From NCBI GenBank assembly GCA_947303755.1, contig CAMYZF010000002.1, forward strand, positions 1-47,224: DNA of 47,224 nt. Direction: 5' to 3'. The DNA is from an uncultured Erysipelotrichaceae bacterium (GTDB taxonomy: Bacteria; Bacillota_I; Bacilli_A; RFN20; CAG-826). The position numbers and the translations under genes were made by a program. Below are positions 23,718-32,333 of the stretch, piece after piece. Each line of letters opens with the position of its first letter. Within the stretch, counting starts at the first letter, position 1. Below the pieces are notes generated by a model. It was not told the DNA's origin. It did not search any database and saw nothing but the letters and a program-made list of their open reading frames with translations.

Positions 23718-23721
23718 ATAT

Positions 23722-23749
23722 ATTATACAATCAAATTGGCACTCGTCAA
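23722..23749 (-). promoter_or_regulatory. clpB promoter
   Basis: On the minus strand TTGACG (23749-23744), 16-bp spacer, TATAAT (23727-23722). The -35 box sits within CIRCE 2. Confidence 0.8.
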
Positions 23750-23762
23750 TAGAGAGTGCTAA
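23736..23762. promoter_or_regulatory. CIRCE element 2 of clpB
   Basis: TTGGCACTC-N9-GAGTGCTAA again, 45 bp from the first copy and covering the -35 box. Confidence 0.95.
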
Positions 23763-23882
23763 AATATTTTGATTAATACAAAGTATTAAAAATTTGAGTA
23801 AGAAAACGAAAAAGACCAAGAAATTGACCTTGAATAAAATAATTTAATTAGTGCTATTAAGACAAAGTCTTGTTTGATATAA

Positions 23883-23911
23883 TTGTTTCAAGACAAAGCA
23901 AAGTCTATAAA
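23883..23911 (+). promoter_or_regulatory. Promoter of the type I toxin mRNA
   Basis: TTGTTT (23883-23888), 17-bp spacer, TATAAA (23906-23911); start predicted near 23918. A TATAAT at 23878-23883 between repeated AAGACAAAG motifs (from about 23860 and 23890) is an alternative -10 box. Confidence 0.5.
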
Positions 23912-23935
23912 ACTCGGAACGGAATACCTCTGGGA

Positions 23936-23951
23936 CTATACACATGTATAG
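23936..23951 (+). promoter_or_regulatory. Toxin 5'-UTR stem-loop next to the Shine-Dalgarno
   Basis: CTATAC-ACAT-GTATAG directly precedes AAAGGAGGT (23952-23960). It shares three bases with the long-range repeat, so the two folds compete in part. Confidence 0.6.
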
Positions 23952-23969
23952 AAAGGAGGTAAAGCCACA

Positions 23970-24059
23970 ATGAGAGACAAGTCAAAAGACATCATTGATG
24001 CTCTTAAGATTGCTCTAATTTGTCTTCTTCTATGTTTAGCGGCGCTGCTGTTCAAATAA
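23970..24059 (+). CDS. Small hydrophobic peptide, likely type I toxin
   Basis: A 29-residue peptide: charged start MRDKSKDIIDALK, one membrane helix (ALICLLLCLAALLF), terminal Lys. This is the layout of type I toxins of the Fst/TxpA/BsrG kind, which insert in the cell's own membrane. A near-perfect AAAGGAGGT lies nine bases before the ATG. Its mRNA is predicted to run from about 23918 to 24139, with long-range 5'-3' pairing, and its 3' part is overlapped by a convergent antisense RNA. I cannot assign it to a named toxin family. Too short for ordinary gene calling; an overlapping 61-codon minus-strand frame is a shadow. Confidence 0.75.
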   Translation: MRDKSKDIIDALKIALICLLLCLAALLFK

Positions 24060-24118
24060 AAAAGAAGTCTCAGACTATGTTGCACAATTAGTTTAGTCCC
24101 AGAGGCTCCGTTCTTGTG
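24056..24118 (-). ncRNA. Antisense antitoxin RNA of the type I module
   Basis: Predicted about 62 nt on the minus strand, starting near 24118. It is complementary to the toxin mRNA from just after the stop codon through the 3' repeat arm. It folds as GCACAA (24119-24114) with TTGTGC (24087-24082), exposing the CCTCTGGGACTA sequence in the loop. A small AGTC-TGA-GACT hairpin and TTCTTTTTT tail end it. Analogous to RatA or SR4, which overlap their toxin mRNAs at the 3' end. Length and ends are inferred. Confidence 0.65.
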
Positions 24119-24139
24119 CATACATTATAGCACATTTTT
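24115..24139 (+). terminator. Terminator of the toxin mRNA
   Basis: TGTGC (24115-24119), 10-nt loop, GCACA (24130-24134), TTTTT. The loop contains the -10 box of the antisense promoter, and the T-run ends five bases before the next ATG. Confidence 0.65.
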
Positions 24140-24151
24140 ATAGATGGACAA
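24124..24151 (-). promoter_or_regulatory. Promoter of the antitoxin RNA
   Basis: Minus strand TTGTCC (24151-24146), 16-bp spacer, TATAAT (24129-24124). The -35 box overlaps the first codons of the gene at 24144. Confidence 0.6.
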
Positions 24152-25046
24152 TCTAGATTCATTATTTAACAAAAAAGAGTACGATTTGGTCATCAAATTG
24201 ACTGAATTATCTAATGATCCAAAAGATCTCTTTTTGCGTATTTCTTCTTATATTGCATTAGGTAAAACTGACGCTGCACTCGATACAATCGAGAAATATC
24301 AAACTCTCATTGAAACTAAATTTCCTTTTCAGCTAATGAAACTTCATTTTGAGCTACTCTTATCCAAGCAACTTTTTGATGAAGCAAATTTAGCGTTAAA
24401 ACATTACGAAAATCTCCCATATATTTCCCAAGAAGTTGAAGAATTTATGCGAGACATGAAACAAAGAATTATTGATGAATCTCATCCAAAAGGAACAAAG
24501 ACTGTTAATCTTGATGAGATTTATGACGTCTTAGAAATTAGCACCGATCAAAGCAAGATTTCTCAAGTTATTTTCTCTTTGAAAAATTATAATCTCAATA
24601 TTTATATTGATTCACTCAAAATCTTTTTAACTAGAGAAGATGTTCATCCAAACTTTAGGACATACGCTTTAATCTTGCTTGTGGATAATAAATATGATGA
24701 AAATATCAAGTTCTTATCTTTAAATGGAGTGGTGGAGGTTAATCCCGCTAAATTGTTCCCTCCATTTATGAGCAAGCAGTTTAATGAGGTGTGTAAATTA
24801 ATCACAATCAAAGCGGAACAAAATATCACTTTAACTGAAACTGCCCTCCATTTATTTAATTGTTTCATCATTGATACTTATCCTACTAACATCTATCAAG
24901 ACGGAACGGAAGAACTCGCTAAAGCCTTCATTCATATTGCTAAGTCTTATCTTAACATTGGTGATTCATCTATAGATGAAAACACTAAGAAATTAGCGAA
25001 CAATATCAAATACATTATCGAGTCAACACCCGATATTAAACTATAA
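24144..25046 (+). CDS. Conserved-looking helical-repeat protein, unknown function
   Basis: A 300-residue soluble protein, largely alpha-helical, with TPR-like spacing in the first half (YDLVIKLTELSNDPKDLFLRISSYIALGK, then ALDTIEKYQTLI and LFDEANLALKHYENLP). The second half is also helical without clear motifs. It may be related to the mycoplasma family DUF3196, which has TPR-like repeats; this is from memory and unverified. Lies between the toxin module and trigger factor. No Shine-Dalgarno is present before the ATG, and the promoter is unclear because the toxin terminator ends five bases upstream. Confidence 0.65.
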   Translation: MDNLDSLFNKKEYDLVIKLTELSNDPKDLFLRISSYIALGKTDAALDTIEKYQTLIETKFPFQLMKLHFELLLSKQLFDEANLALKHYENLPYISQEVEEFMRDMKQRIIDESHPKGTKTVNLDEIYDVLEISTDQSKISQVIFSLKNYNLNIYIDSLKIFLTREDVHPNFRTYALILLVDNKYDENIKFLSLNGVVEVNPAKLFPPFMSKQFNEVCKLITIKAEQNITLTETALHLFNCFIIDTYPTNIYQDGTEELAKAFIHIAKSYLNIGDSSIDENTKKLANNIKYIIESTPDIKL

Positions 25047-25084
25047 TAAGTCCTGTCTAATAGACACAAAATATTAAAACTACA

Positions 25085-25124
25085 TATATTGCTTGCGAGC
25101 CTAATAGCTTTGCAATATACTTTT
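25085..25124 (+). terminator. Hairpin before tig, possible terminator or leader element
   Basis: TATATTGC (25085-25092) with GCAATATA (25112-25119), inner AGC/GCT helix, tail CTTTTAC. The T-run is short. Confidence 0.4.
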
Positions 25125-25158
25125 ACATAGTAAATTTAAGGAGATCATTTTTTAGATT

Positions 25159-26436
25159 ATGAAAAGAGAAGTTAAGAAACTAGAAAATTCAAAGGTCGAA
25201 GTCCTTTGCGATGTCGAACCAGCCTTATGGAAAGAATATCAAGAAAAAGCTTTTAAGAAATTAGCAGCCAATCTTGAACTCAAAGGATTCCGTAAAGGCA
25301 AAGTCCCAGAAGCAATGGCGAGAAAAGAAATTAACCAAGGCCAAATCTTTAATGAAGCCGTTAATCTCTCACTTCAACCAGCTTATGAAGAAGTCCTTCG
25401 CGAAGAAAAACTTCAACCATTCGCACGTCCAAGTGTTGATGTAACAAAGTTAAGTGATACAGATTTACAATTAAAATTCCTTATTACTTTAGCTCCAGAA
25501 GTTAAACTTGGCCAATATAAAGGCTTAGGCGTTAAAAAAGAAGCCGTCAAAGTCGAAGAAAAAGAAATCGACGCCGCAATCGATAAATTAGTTGCTCAAA
25601 ACGCTTCCTTAGTCGTTTCTGATAAACCAGCCAAGAAAGGCGATACAGTCGTCATGGATTTCGTTGGTAGTGTAGACGGCAAAGAATTTGAAGGCGGAAA
25701 AGCCGATAACTATTCCTTAGAACTCGGTTCCAATAGCTTCGTTCCAGGCTTTGAAGACCAATTAGTGGGTCATAAAGCCGGCGAAGATGTCGAAGTTAAA
25801 GTTACTTTCCCGACTCAATATGTTCCAGAATTAGCAGGCAAAGACGCAACATTCAAATGCAAGATTCACGAAGTGAAAGAAAAAGTTATTCCTGCTTTAG
25901 ATGAAGAATTAGTGAAAGATCTCAACATCCCAGAAGTTAAAGATGTTGCATCCTTAAGAGAATATGAAAAGAAATCATTAACTGCTCAAAAGGAAAATTC
26001 CGCTAATAACAAAGCCTTCAATGAAGTCATGGATAAGATTGTCGCGGGTGCGAAGGTTGAAATCGCTGACGAAATCATCAAAGATGAAATCGAAGGCATG
26101 AAACAAAACATGGAAAAACAAATTTCCCAACAAGGTTTAACCCTTGAACAATACTATTCCATCACCGGTCAAAAACCAGAAGATGTTGAAAAGCAAATGA
26201 AAGTTGATGCTGAAAAGAATTTGAAAGCCATACTTTGTATGGAAGAGATTGCTAAAGTCGAAAAGATCGAAGTCAGTGATGCTGATGTCGAATTCGAATT
26301 CTCCAAGATTGCTGATCAATACAAGATGGAAATCGAAAAAGTTAAAGAAATTCTTGGAAAAGATGTTTCCAGATTCAAAATGGAAATCCGTCAAAGACGC
26401 ATTCAAGAATTCATCGCTAGAGAAAATATCGCTTAA
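25159..26436 (+). CDS. tig: Trigger factor
   Basis: A 425-residue ribosome-bound folding chaperone. The N-terminal ribosome-docking motif is GFRKGKVPEA (family GFRxGKxP), residues ~150-240 form the FKBP-type prolyl isomerase domain (GDTVVMDFVGSVDGKEFEGG, GFEDQLVGHKAGE), and the rest is the helical cradle. AAGGAG at 25138-25143 is 15 bases before the ATG, unusually far; an in-frame TAG at 25153 excludes an earlier ATG. Followed 28 bases later by lon, a common quality-control pairing. Confidence 0.97.
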   Translation: MKREVKKLENSKVEVLCDVEPALWKEYQEKAFKKLAANLELKGFRKGKVPEAMARKEINQGQIFNEAVNLSLQPAYEEVLREEKLQPFARPSVDVTKLSDTDLQLKFLITLAPEVKLGQYKGLGVKKEAVKVEEKEIDAAIDKLVAQNASLVVSDKPAKKGDTVVMDFVGSVDGKEFEGGKADNYSLELGSNSFVPGFEDQLVGHKAGEDVEVKVTFPTQYVPELAGKDATFKCKIHEVKEKVIPALDEELVKDLNIPEVKDVASLREYEKKSLTAQKENSANNKAFNEVMDKIVAGAKVEIADEIIKDEIEGMKQNMEKQISQQGLTLEQYYSITGQKPEDVEKQMKVDAEKNLKAILCMEEIAKVEKIEVSDADVEFEFSKIADQYKMEIEKVKEILGKDVSRFKMEIRQRRIQEFIARENIA

Positions 26437-26464
26437 TTATTAACCCCTGAAAGGAGGACTAATT

Positions 26465-28795
26465 ATGCCTTCCAAAAAAGAAAAATTTACTTTACCACTT
26501 TTAATTACAAAGTCTTTTACTGTTTTCCCAGGAAAGAAAGACATTGCGATTGATGCTGGTCGAGATTTTTCCATTAAAGCCATCAATGCCTCAAGAGATA
26601 ACAACTCTTCCTTAATTTTAGTTGTTGCTCAAAAAGACTCCGCAATTGATGTGCCAACTCAAAAAGATTTATATGAAATCGGCACTTTGTGCCGTATCAC
26701 CTCATATAGCGACATGAAAACCTATGTTCGTGTCCGCATTATGGGTAGCGCAAGAGTGCATATTAACAACGTTTCGTTTGATGCCTCTGGCTTCTTTGTT
26801 GCTGATTCACACAAAGTTGAAGATGTGATGGGGGATGAAAGAAAAATTGTTGCTTTAACCAAAACAATTATCACTTCTTTACAAAACGTTCCACAAATTA
26901 CATCTTCAATTCCAAGAACTGCATTAGTGGAGCTTAACACCAAAGGTGCAGATCCAGCCGAATTGGCAGACTTCCTCGCTCCATATCTTCCATTAACTGA
27001 CGAAGGAAGACAAATTCTTCTTTCAGAAGCTAATGTCGAAAAACGTTTAACTTTTGTTTTACAAACAATCAATGAAGCGATTGAAGAAGCTAAGATTGAT
27101 AACGAAATATCTAAAGATGTTGCTCAATCGACTGAAAAGCAACAAAGAGACTACATCCTTAGAGAGAAACTTCGCGCTATTAAAAAAGAACTTGGTGAAG
27201 ACGCTGAAGCTCAGGATGATGAAGAGTCAATCAAGAAAAGGCTTGAAAATAATCCTTATCCAGATCACGTCAAAGCCAAAGTTAAAAACGAACTCAAACG
27301 TTATTCAATGATGCCACAAGCCTCGCTTGAATCTTCGCTTATCATGAGCTATATCCAAACTCTTATGGATGTACCTTGGTATGAAGAAACCAAAGACAAT
27401 GATGACATCGACAACGTTAAGAAAATTTTAGATGAAGACCATTATGGTCTTGTTGACGTAAAAAAACGTATCGTTGAATATTTAGCAGTCAAGAAAATGA
27501 CTGGTAATTTAAAGGCACCAATTCTTTGTTTCTATGGCCCGCCAGGATGCGGAAAAACATCTTTGGGCAAATCTATCGCAAGAGCGCTTGGAAGAAAATT
27601 CTTCAAAGCTTCTTTAGGTGGAATTTCTGATGAAGCAGAGATTAGAGGCCACCGTCGTACATACGTTGGTTCAATGCCTGGACGTATTATCTCAGGTATG
27701 AAGCGCGTAGGGGTTATAAATCCAGTCTTCCTTTTGGACGAAGTTGATAAACTCGCTTCCTCCTATAAGGGTGACCCAGCTTCCGCTTTACTTGAAGTTT
27801 TAGATCCAGAACAAAACTTTGCCTTCAATGATAACTATCTTGAAGAACCATATGATTTAAGTAACGTCTTATTCATCTGCACTGCGAACTATTTAGAGAA
27901 TATTCCTGCTCCTCTTCGCGATAGATTAGAACTCATTGAAGTCAATTCTTATACCGAATTTGAAAAGGTTAAAATTGCTAAAGGTTTCTTATTCAAGAAA
28001 CAACTTGAAGCAAATGGCTTAAAATCTCGTCAAATTTCCATTAGTGACGAATCTTATCATTACGTCATTCAAAAATACACTCGTGAAGCGGGTGTCCGTG
28101 AACTTGAACGTAAGATTGCTTCACTTATGAGAAAAGCGGTGGTTGAGCTTCTTTCTAACAAAGAAATTAAGAAGATCGAAATCACTCCTGAAGTCGTCAC
28201 CAAATATTTAGGTGCACCTCTATTTGATAACACCAAGAAAGAAAAGAAACCACAAATTGGAGTGGTTACTGGCTTAGCCTACACCCAATTTGGTGGAGAT
28301 ATTCTTCCAATTGAAGTCAATTTCTTCCCTGGCAAGGGAAATCTTGTCTTAACTGGCAAACTTGGCGATGTTATGAAAGAAAGTGCCTCAATTGCTTATG
28401 ACTACGTTAGAAGCAATGCGAATAAATACAAAATTGATTCCAAATTATTTGCGGATAACGATATCCATATCCATGTTCCAGAAGGAGCAGTGCCAAAAGA
28501 TGGCCCAAGTGCAGGTGTAGCTTTAACAACTGCGATTGTCTCTTGCTTCACAAACACTCCAGTAAACAACGAAGTTGCGATGACTGGTGAAGTTACCTTA
28601 AGAGGTAATGCTTTGCCAATTGGCGGCTTAAGAGAAAAATCTTTAGCGGCTCTTCGTTCTGGCATTAAAACTATCATCGTTCCAAATGAAAACAAGAAAG
28701 ATGTCACCGAACTTCCAAAAGAAGTTAAAGACGGCATCAATATTGTCTACATGAATACGGTGGATGATGCTTTAAAAGTTGCTTTATTAAAATGA
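26465..28795 (+). CDS. lon: ATP-dependent Lon protease
   Basis: A 776-residue homo-oligomeric AAA+ serine protease that degrades misfolded and regulatory proteins. N-terminal LAN substrate domain to ~200, coiled region, AAA+ module with Walker A GPPGCGKTS and Walker B VFLLDEVDK, then the protease domain with the Ser-Lys dyad (PKDGPSAGVAL, Ser; PIGGLREKSLAAL, Lys). AAAGGAGGA precedes the ATG. The stop overlaps the engB start by four bases (ATGA). In Bacillus the order tig-clpX-lonB-lonA-ysxC is similar; clpX and lonB are absent here. No CIRCE site is visible in front. Confidence 0.97.
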   Translation: MPSKKEKFTLPLLITKSFTVFPGKKDIAIDAGRDFSIKAINASRDNNSSLILVVAQKDSAIDVPTQKDLYEIGTLCRITSYSDMKTYVRVRIMGSARVHINNVSFDASGFFVADSHKVEDVMGDERKIVALTKTIITSLQNVPQITSSIPRTALVELNTKGADPAELADFLAPYLPLTDEGRQILLSEANVEKRLTFVLQTINEAIEEAKIDNEISKDVAQSTEKQQRDYILREKLRAIKKELGEDAEAQDDEESIKKRLENNPYPDHVKAKVKNELKRYSMMPQASLESSLIMSYIQTLMDVPWYEETKDNDDIDNVKKILDEDHYGLVDVKKRIVEYLAVKKMTGNLKAPILCFYGPPGCGKTSLGKSIARALGRKFFKASLGGISDEAEIRGHRRTYVGSMPGRIISGMKRVGVINPVFLLDEVDKLASSYKGDPASALLEVLDPEQNFAFNDNYLEEPYDLSNVLFICTANYLENIPAPLRDRLELIEVNSYTEFEKVKIAKGFLFKKQLEANGLKSRQISISDESYHYVIQKYTREAGVRELERKIASLMRKAVVELLSNKEIKKIEITPEVVTKYLGAPLFDNTKKEKKPQIGVVTGLAYTQFGGDILPIEVNFFPGKGNLVLTGKLGDVMKESASIAYDYVRSNANKYKIDSKLFADNDIHIHVPEGAVPKDGPSAGVALTTAIVSCFTNTPVNNEVAMTGEVTLRGNALPIGGLREKSLAALRSGIKTIIVPNENKKDVTELPKEVKDGINIVYMNTVDDALKVALLK

Positions 28796-29367
28796 TAAAT
28801 TTCCGAAAAGTCACTTTTATAAAAAGTGTCACCAATTATTTGGATAGGCCAGAAAAGGATCTTCCAGAGGTCCTTTTTGTGGGTAAATCCAATGTCGGAA
28901 AATCTTCACTTATCAATGCGTTAACTAATAACAAAAACCTAGCCTATACATCTTCTAAACCAGGTTACACCAAACTTCTAAACTATTTTGAAGTTGATAA
29001 CACTTTCTATTTAGTGGATGCTCCAGGATATGGCTATACCTCAACAGGTTCTAGACACTTAGATAGTTTTGGAGAGATGATGGAAAAATATTTCCAAAAT
29101 CCTCATCTAAAATTAGTTATCTTCATCGTTGATTCTAGACATAAACTTGGTGAGAATGATGTGATGTTTTATCATTTTTTAAATGATAATAATATTCCAT
29201 TTGTCTTAGTTGCAAGCAAAGTTGATAAGCTTAATCAAAGTGAAAAAGCTGCGATGAAAAAGAATATCGCTAGCGTCATTAAAGATGAAGAATTTATCGC
29301 TTTATCTTCCTTAAAAGGAATTGGTCTAGACTGCTTAAAAGCGAAAATCTCACATTATGTAAAGTAA
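28792..29367 (+). CDS. engB: Ribosome-biogenesis GTPase EngB (YsxC)
   Basis: A 191-residue TRAFAC GTPase needed for late 50S assembly. G1 GKSNVGKSSLIN, switch I TSSKPGYTK with the conserved Thr (G2), G3 DAPGYGY, G4 SKVDK and G5 SSLKG are all intact. Length matches the family. Translationally coupled to lon through a four-base overlap. Confidence 0.96.
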   Translation: MINFRKVTFIKSVTNYLDRPEKDLPEVLFVGKSNVGKSSLINALTNNKNLAYTSSKPGYTKLLNYFEVDNTFYLVDAPGYGYTSTGSRHLDSFGEMMEKYFQNPHLKLVIFIVDSRHKLGENDVMFYHFLNDNNIPFVLVASKVDKLNQSEKAAMKKNIASVIKDEEFIALSSLKGIGLDCLKAKISHYVK

Positions 29368-29373
29368 ACATTA

Positions 29374-29401
29374 TTGATAAATAAATGTTGCTTGCTATAA
29401 T
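29374..29401 (+). promoter_or_regulatory. valS promoter
   Basis: TTGATA (29374-29379), 16-bp spacer, TATAAT (29396-29401) with an extended TGC just before it. Confidence 0.75.
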
Positions 29402-29407
29402 TTAAAT

Positions 29408-29608
29408 ACCGTTGAACAAGAAGTTATTTAGGTCATTTAGTCTAGAGAGCGGTGCAATGGTGGAATAACCGTCTAAATCCTAAATATGGTCGCTTGCGAG
29501 GTTGAACAATAGTTCCGTAAATCTGCGATAAAGATAATGAGTGCTATAACTATGTTATAGAATTAAGGTGGTACCACGTTAATAGCGTCCTTAAATTAGG
29601 ACGCTTTT
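29408..29608 (+). promoter_or_regulatory. Valine T-box riboswitch
   Basis: A leader that senses uncharged tRNA-Val and lets transcription pass into valS. It contains AGAGAGC followed by a short hairpin (GGT...ACC), the T-box motif AAGGTGGTACCACG (29565-29578) and the terminator GCGTCC-N8-GGACGC with TTTT (29585-29608). Stem I appears short: ATTTAGG and CCTAAAT arms near 29427 and 29475. GUC, a Val codon, occurs in both candidate specifier places (in TTAGGTCATT and in ATGGTCGC); I favour the second because it lies 3' of AGAGAGC. Confidence 0.9.
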
Positions 29609-29626
29609 ATATTAGGAGGAGATCTT

Positions 29627-32176
29627 ATGTTAGAAAAACGTTATGATCCAAAGAAAGTTGAAGAAGGTAAATACGATTCTTGGAAAAAAGAAGGCTATTT
29701 TACCGCTGGAGATATTTCCAAGAAACCATTTTCAATGGTTATTCCTCCTCCAAATGTCACTGGAAAACTCCACCTTGGTCACGCTTGGAATACAACCATT
29801 CAAGATATAACCGCAAGATATAAAAAGCTTCAGGGCTACGATGTTATGTGGCTAGCAGGTATGGACCACGCTGGCATCGCTACCCAAGCTAAAGTTGAAG
29901 AAAAACTTCGTAAAGAAGGTTTATCTAGATACGATCTTGGTCGTGAGAAGTTTTTAGATAGAGCGTGGCAGTGGAAAGCCGAATACGCGGATAACATTCA
30001 CAAACAATGGGCGAAAATGGGCTTAATGCTCGATTATAGCCGCGAAAGATTCACTTTAGATGAATCTCTTAACAAAGCTGTTGTTCATGTCTTTAAGACA
30101 CTTTATGACAAAGGTTTGATCTATCGCGGTGAAAGAATCATCAATTTCGACCCTGAATTAAAGACTGCTTTAAGTAACATTGAAGTCGAATATAGCGAAG
30201 ACAAAGGCAAATTCTATTATTTTAAATATCCAATCGTTGGCTCTAACGAATTTTTAGTGGTCGCCACAACTCGTCCTGAAACAATGTTTGGTGATACAGC
30301 TGTTTTTGTTAATCCAAAGGATAAACGCTACAAACATTTAATCGGTAAAAAAGTTATTAACCCAGCTAACGAAGAAGCTCTTCCAATCATGGGTGATGAA
30401 TATGTCGATATCGAATTCGGTACTGGGGCGATGAAATGTACTCCAGCGCACGATCCTAACGACTTCGCTTTAAGCGAAAAATATAATTTAAAACGCATTG
30501 TCTGCATGGATTTAAATGCAAAGATGAACGAAAATTGCGGCAAATATAAAGGTTTAGACCGTTATGAATGCCGTGACAAATTAGTTGAACAAATCCAAAA
30601 AGATGGTCGCCTAATTAAGATCGAAGATATCGTTCACACTGTCGGCCATTCCGAAAGAAGCCATACAGTAGTGGAACCAATGCTTATGAAACAATGGTTC
30701 GTCAAAATGCGCCCACTTGCTGATCAAGCTCTAAAAAAATCTACAGTGAACTTTGTTCCAGCTAGATTTAACAATACCTTTAGACAATGGATGGAAAACG
30801 TTGATGACTGGTGTATCTCTCGTCAGCTTTGGTGGGGACATCGTATTCCTGCTTATTATAATAAGCAAACTGGTGATATTATCGTCAGCGAAAAACCTAT
30901 CAACGATCCAAACTATTATCAAGATGAAGACGTTTTAGATACTTGGTTCTCATCCGCACTTTGGCCGTTTGCAACTCTAGGTTGGCCAAATGAAAACGCA
31001 CCAGACTATAAGAGATATTTCCCGAATTCACTTTTAGTGACTGCTTATGACATTATCTTCTTCTGGGTTTCTAGAATGATTTTTGATTCACTAGAATTCA
31101 CTAAAGAATCTCCATTTAAAGATTGTTTAATCCATGGATTAATTAGAGATTCACAAGGTCGTAAGATGTCTAAGTCGCTCGGAAATGGAATCGACCCAAT
31201 CGATGTCATCGATAAATACGGGGTGGACGCTTTAAGATATTTCTTAACAACAGGTTCTGCTCCTGGACAAGATATCCGTTACATCGAAGAGAAAGTTCAA
31301 GCCAGTGCCAACTATCTTAATAAGATTTGGAACTCCGCTAGATATGTTTTGGAATCTCTTGGAGATAACTTCAAAGAAGTTAAGATTGACTTTAATTCTT
31401 TAAATGTTGTTGAAAAAGACATTTTAACTAAATTGAATAAGACCATTAAAACAGTTGAATCTTTGATGGATAAATACGAATATTCAATGGCCTCATCTTA
31501 TTTATATAATTTCGTTTATGATGATTTCTGCTCTTCATATCTAGAGATGAGTAAAGTCTCGTTACAAATGGGCGATGATAAATATAAAGAAGTGGTTAAA
31601 TCAGTATTACTTCATATTCTAAAGAATATCATTATCATGATTTACCCATTCGCTCCATTTATTGGCGAGGAATTATATTTAGCGCTCCCAGAGCATAAGA
31701 AATCAATCATGCTTGAATCATACGCTAAAGCGTTAGATATCAAAGAAGAAGAATACGAACAAGTGTCTAATCTTTATAAGATGATTCAAGATATCCGTAA
31801 CTACAAAGTGAATAACAAACTCGCTCCTAATTACAAACTTAAATTCATCGTTGAAGCAAAAGATGTTTTCCCAGGATTCAATGATTATTTAGCGAGATTT
31901 AGCTTTGCTAAAGAAATCGTTGTAGTTGAAAAAGCTTCCTCTAAAGGTATGCGCTACGCATATAAGGATATGAACTTATATATTGAAGACGATATTTCTA
32001 AAGAAGAACTTGAAGCGAAAAAAGCTAAAGATATTGCATTCTTGAAAGCTGAGATCGCCAGAAGTGAAGGCATGCTAAATAATGCAAACTTTGTTTCTAA
32101 GGCTCCAAAAGAAAAGGTCGATCTTGAAAGAGCAAAACTCGCTGAATTCAAAAAGAAACTTGCAGAGCTTAACTAA
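29627..32176 (+). CDS. valS: Valyl-tRNA synthetase
   Basis: An 849-residue class I enzyme that charges tRNA-Val. The ATP motif is PPPNVTGKLHLGHAW (HIGH-type HLGH) and the second is RKMSKSLGNG (KMSKS). A CP1 editing domain lies between (TTRPETMFGDTAV), an anticodon-binding domain follows, and the C-terminal coiled coil (Ala/Lys/Glu-rich, last ~65 residues) is typical of ValS. TTAGGAGGAG supports the ATG. Controlled by the T-box in front. Confidence 0.97.
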   Translation: MLEKRYDPKKVEEGKYDSWKKEGYFTAGDISKKPFSMVIPPPNVTGKLHLGHAWNTTIQDITARYKKLQGYDVMWLAGMDHAGIATQAKVEEKLRKEGLSRYDLGREKFLDRAWQWKAEYADNIHKQWAKMGLMLDYSRERFTLDESLNKAVVHVFKTLYDKGLIYRGERIINFDPELKTALSNIEVEYSEDKGKFYYFKYPIVGSNEFLVVATTRPETMFGDTAVFVNPKDKRYKHLIGKKVINPANEEALPIMGDEYVDIEFGTGAMKCTPAHDPNDFALSEKYNLKRIVCMDLNAKMNENCGKYKGLDRYECRDKLVEQIQKDGRLIKIEDIVHTVGHSERSHTVVEPMLMKQWFVKMRPLADQALKKSTVNFVPARFNNTFRQWMENVDDWCISRQLWWGHRIPAYYNKQTGDIIVSEKPINDPNYYQDEDVLDTWFSSALWPFATLGWPNENAPDYKRYFPNSLLVTAYDIIFFWVSRMIFDSLEFTKESPFKDCLIHGLIRDSQGRKMSKSLGNGIDPIDVIDKYGVDALRYFLTTGSAPGQDIRYIEEKVQASANYLNKIWNSARYVLESLGDNFKEVKIDFNSLNVVEKDILTKLNKTIKTVESLMDKYEYSMASSYLYNFVYDDFCSSYLEMSKVSLQMGDDKYKEVVKSVLLHILKNIIIMIYPFAPFIGEELYLALPEHKKSIMLESYAKALDIKEEEYEQVSNLYKMIQDIRNYKVNNKLAPNYKLKFIVEAKDVFPGFNDYLARFSFAKEIVVVEKASSKGMRYAYKDMNLYIEDDISKEELEAKKAKDIAFLKAEIARSEGMLNNANFVSKAPKEKVDLERAKLAEFKKKLAELN

Positions 32177-32187
32177 CATACATAATT

Positions 32188-32213
32188 AGGGATCAAAATT
32201 GGTCCCTTTTTTT
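32188..32213 (+). terminator. valS terminator
   Basis: AGGGATC (32188-32194), loop AAAATT, GGTCCCT (32201-32207, one G-U), T-run of seven. Confidence 0.85.
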
Positions 32214-32237
32214 AATCTCTAAATTTTTTAATATGAC

Positions 32238-32261
32238 GAAGATGATATATCATCTTCTTTT
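32238..32261. terminator. Perfect 20-bp palindrome, second terminator or operator
   Basis: GAAGATGATATATCATCTTC at 32238-32257, followed by TTTTC. As RNA it forms an 8-bp hairpin; as DNA it is a perfect protein-binding palindrome about 75 bp before comEA. Confidence 0.5.
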
Positions 32262-32333
32262 CATTAAGAAAACTTTTTCAAAAAAATCTGTGTTTGCCTC
32301 CGTAATAAGTATAGTGAAAGGAGAAAAAAAGTT

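Larger units (their letters stand above)
23918..24112. repeat. Long-range inverted repeat flanking the toxin ORF
   Basis: AACGGA (23918-23923) and CCTCTGGGACTA (23927-23938) pair with TCCGTT (24107-24112) and TAGTCCCAGAGG (24094-24105): 18 base pairs with a 3/1-nt internal loop. The arms lie in the 5' and 3' untranslated parts of the toxin mRNA, so the mRNA can close end to end. Confidence 0.85.

Noticed and set aside
23936..24121. 61-codon minus-strand ORF over the toxin locus
   Set aside because: No ribosome site; its frame runs antisense to the toxin ORF and through the antitoxin RNA. The plus-strand 29-codon ORF has far better signals.
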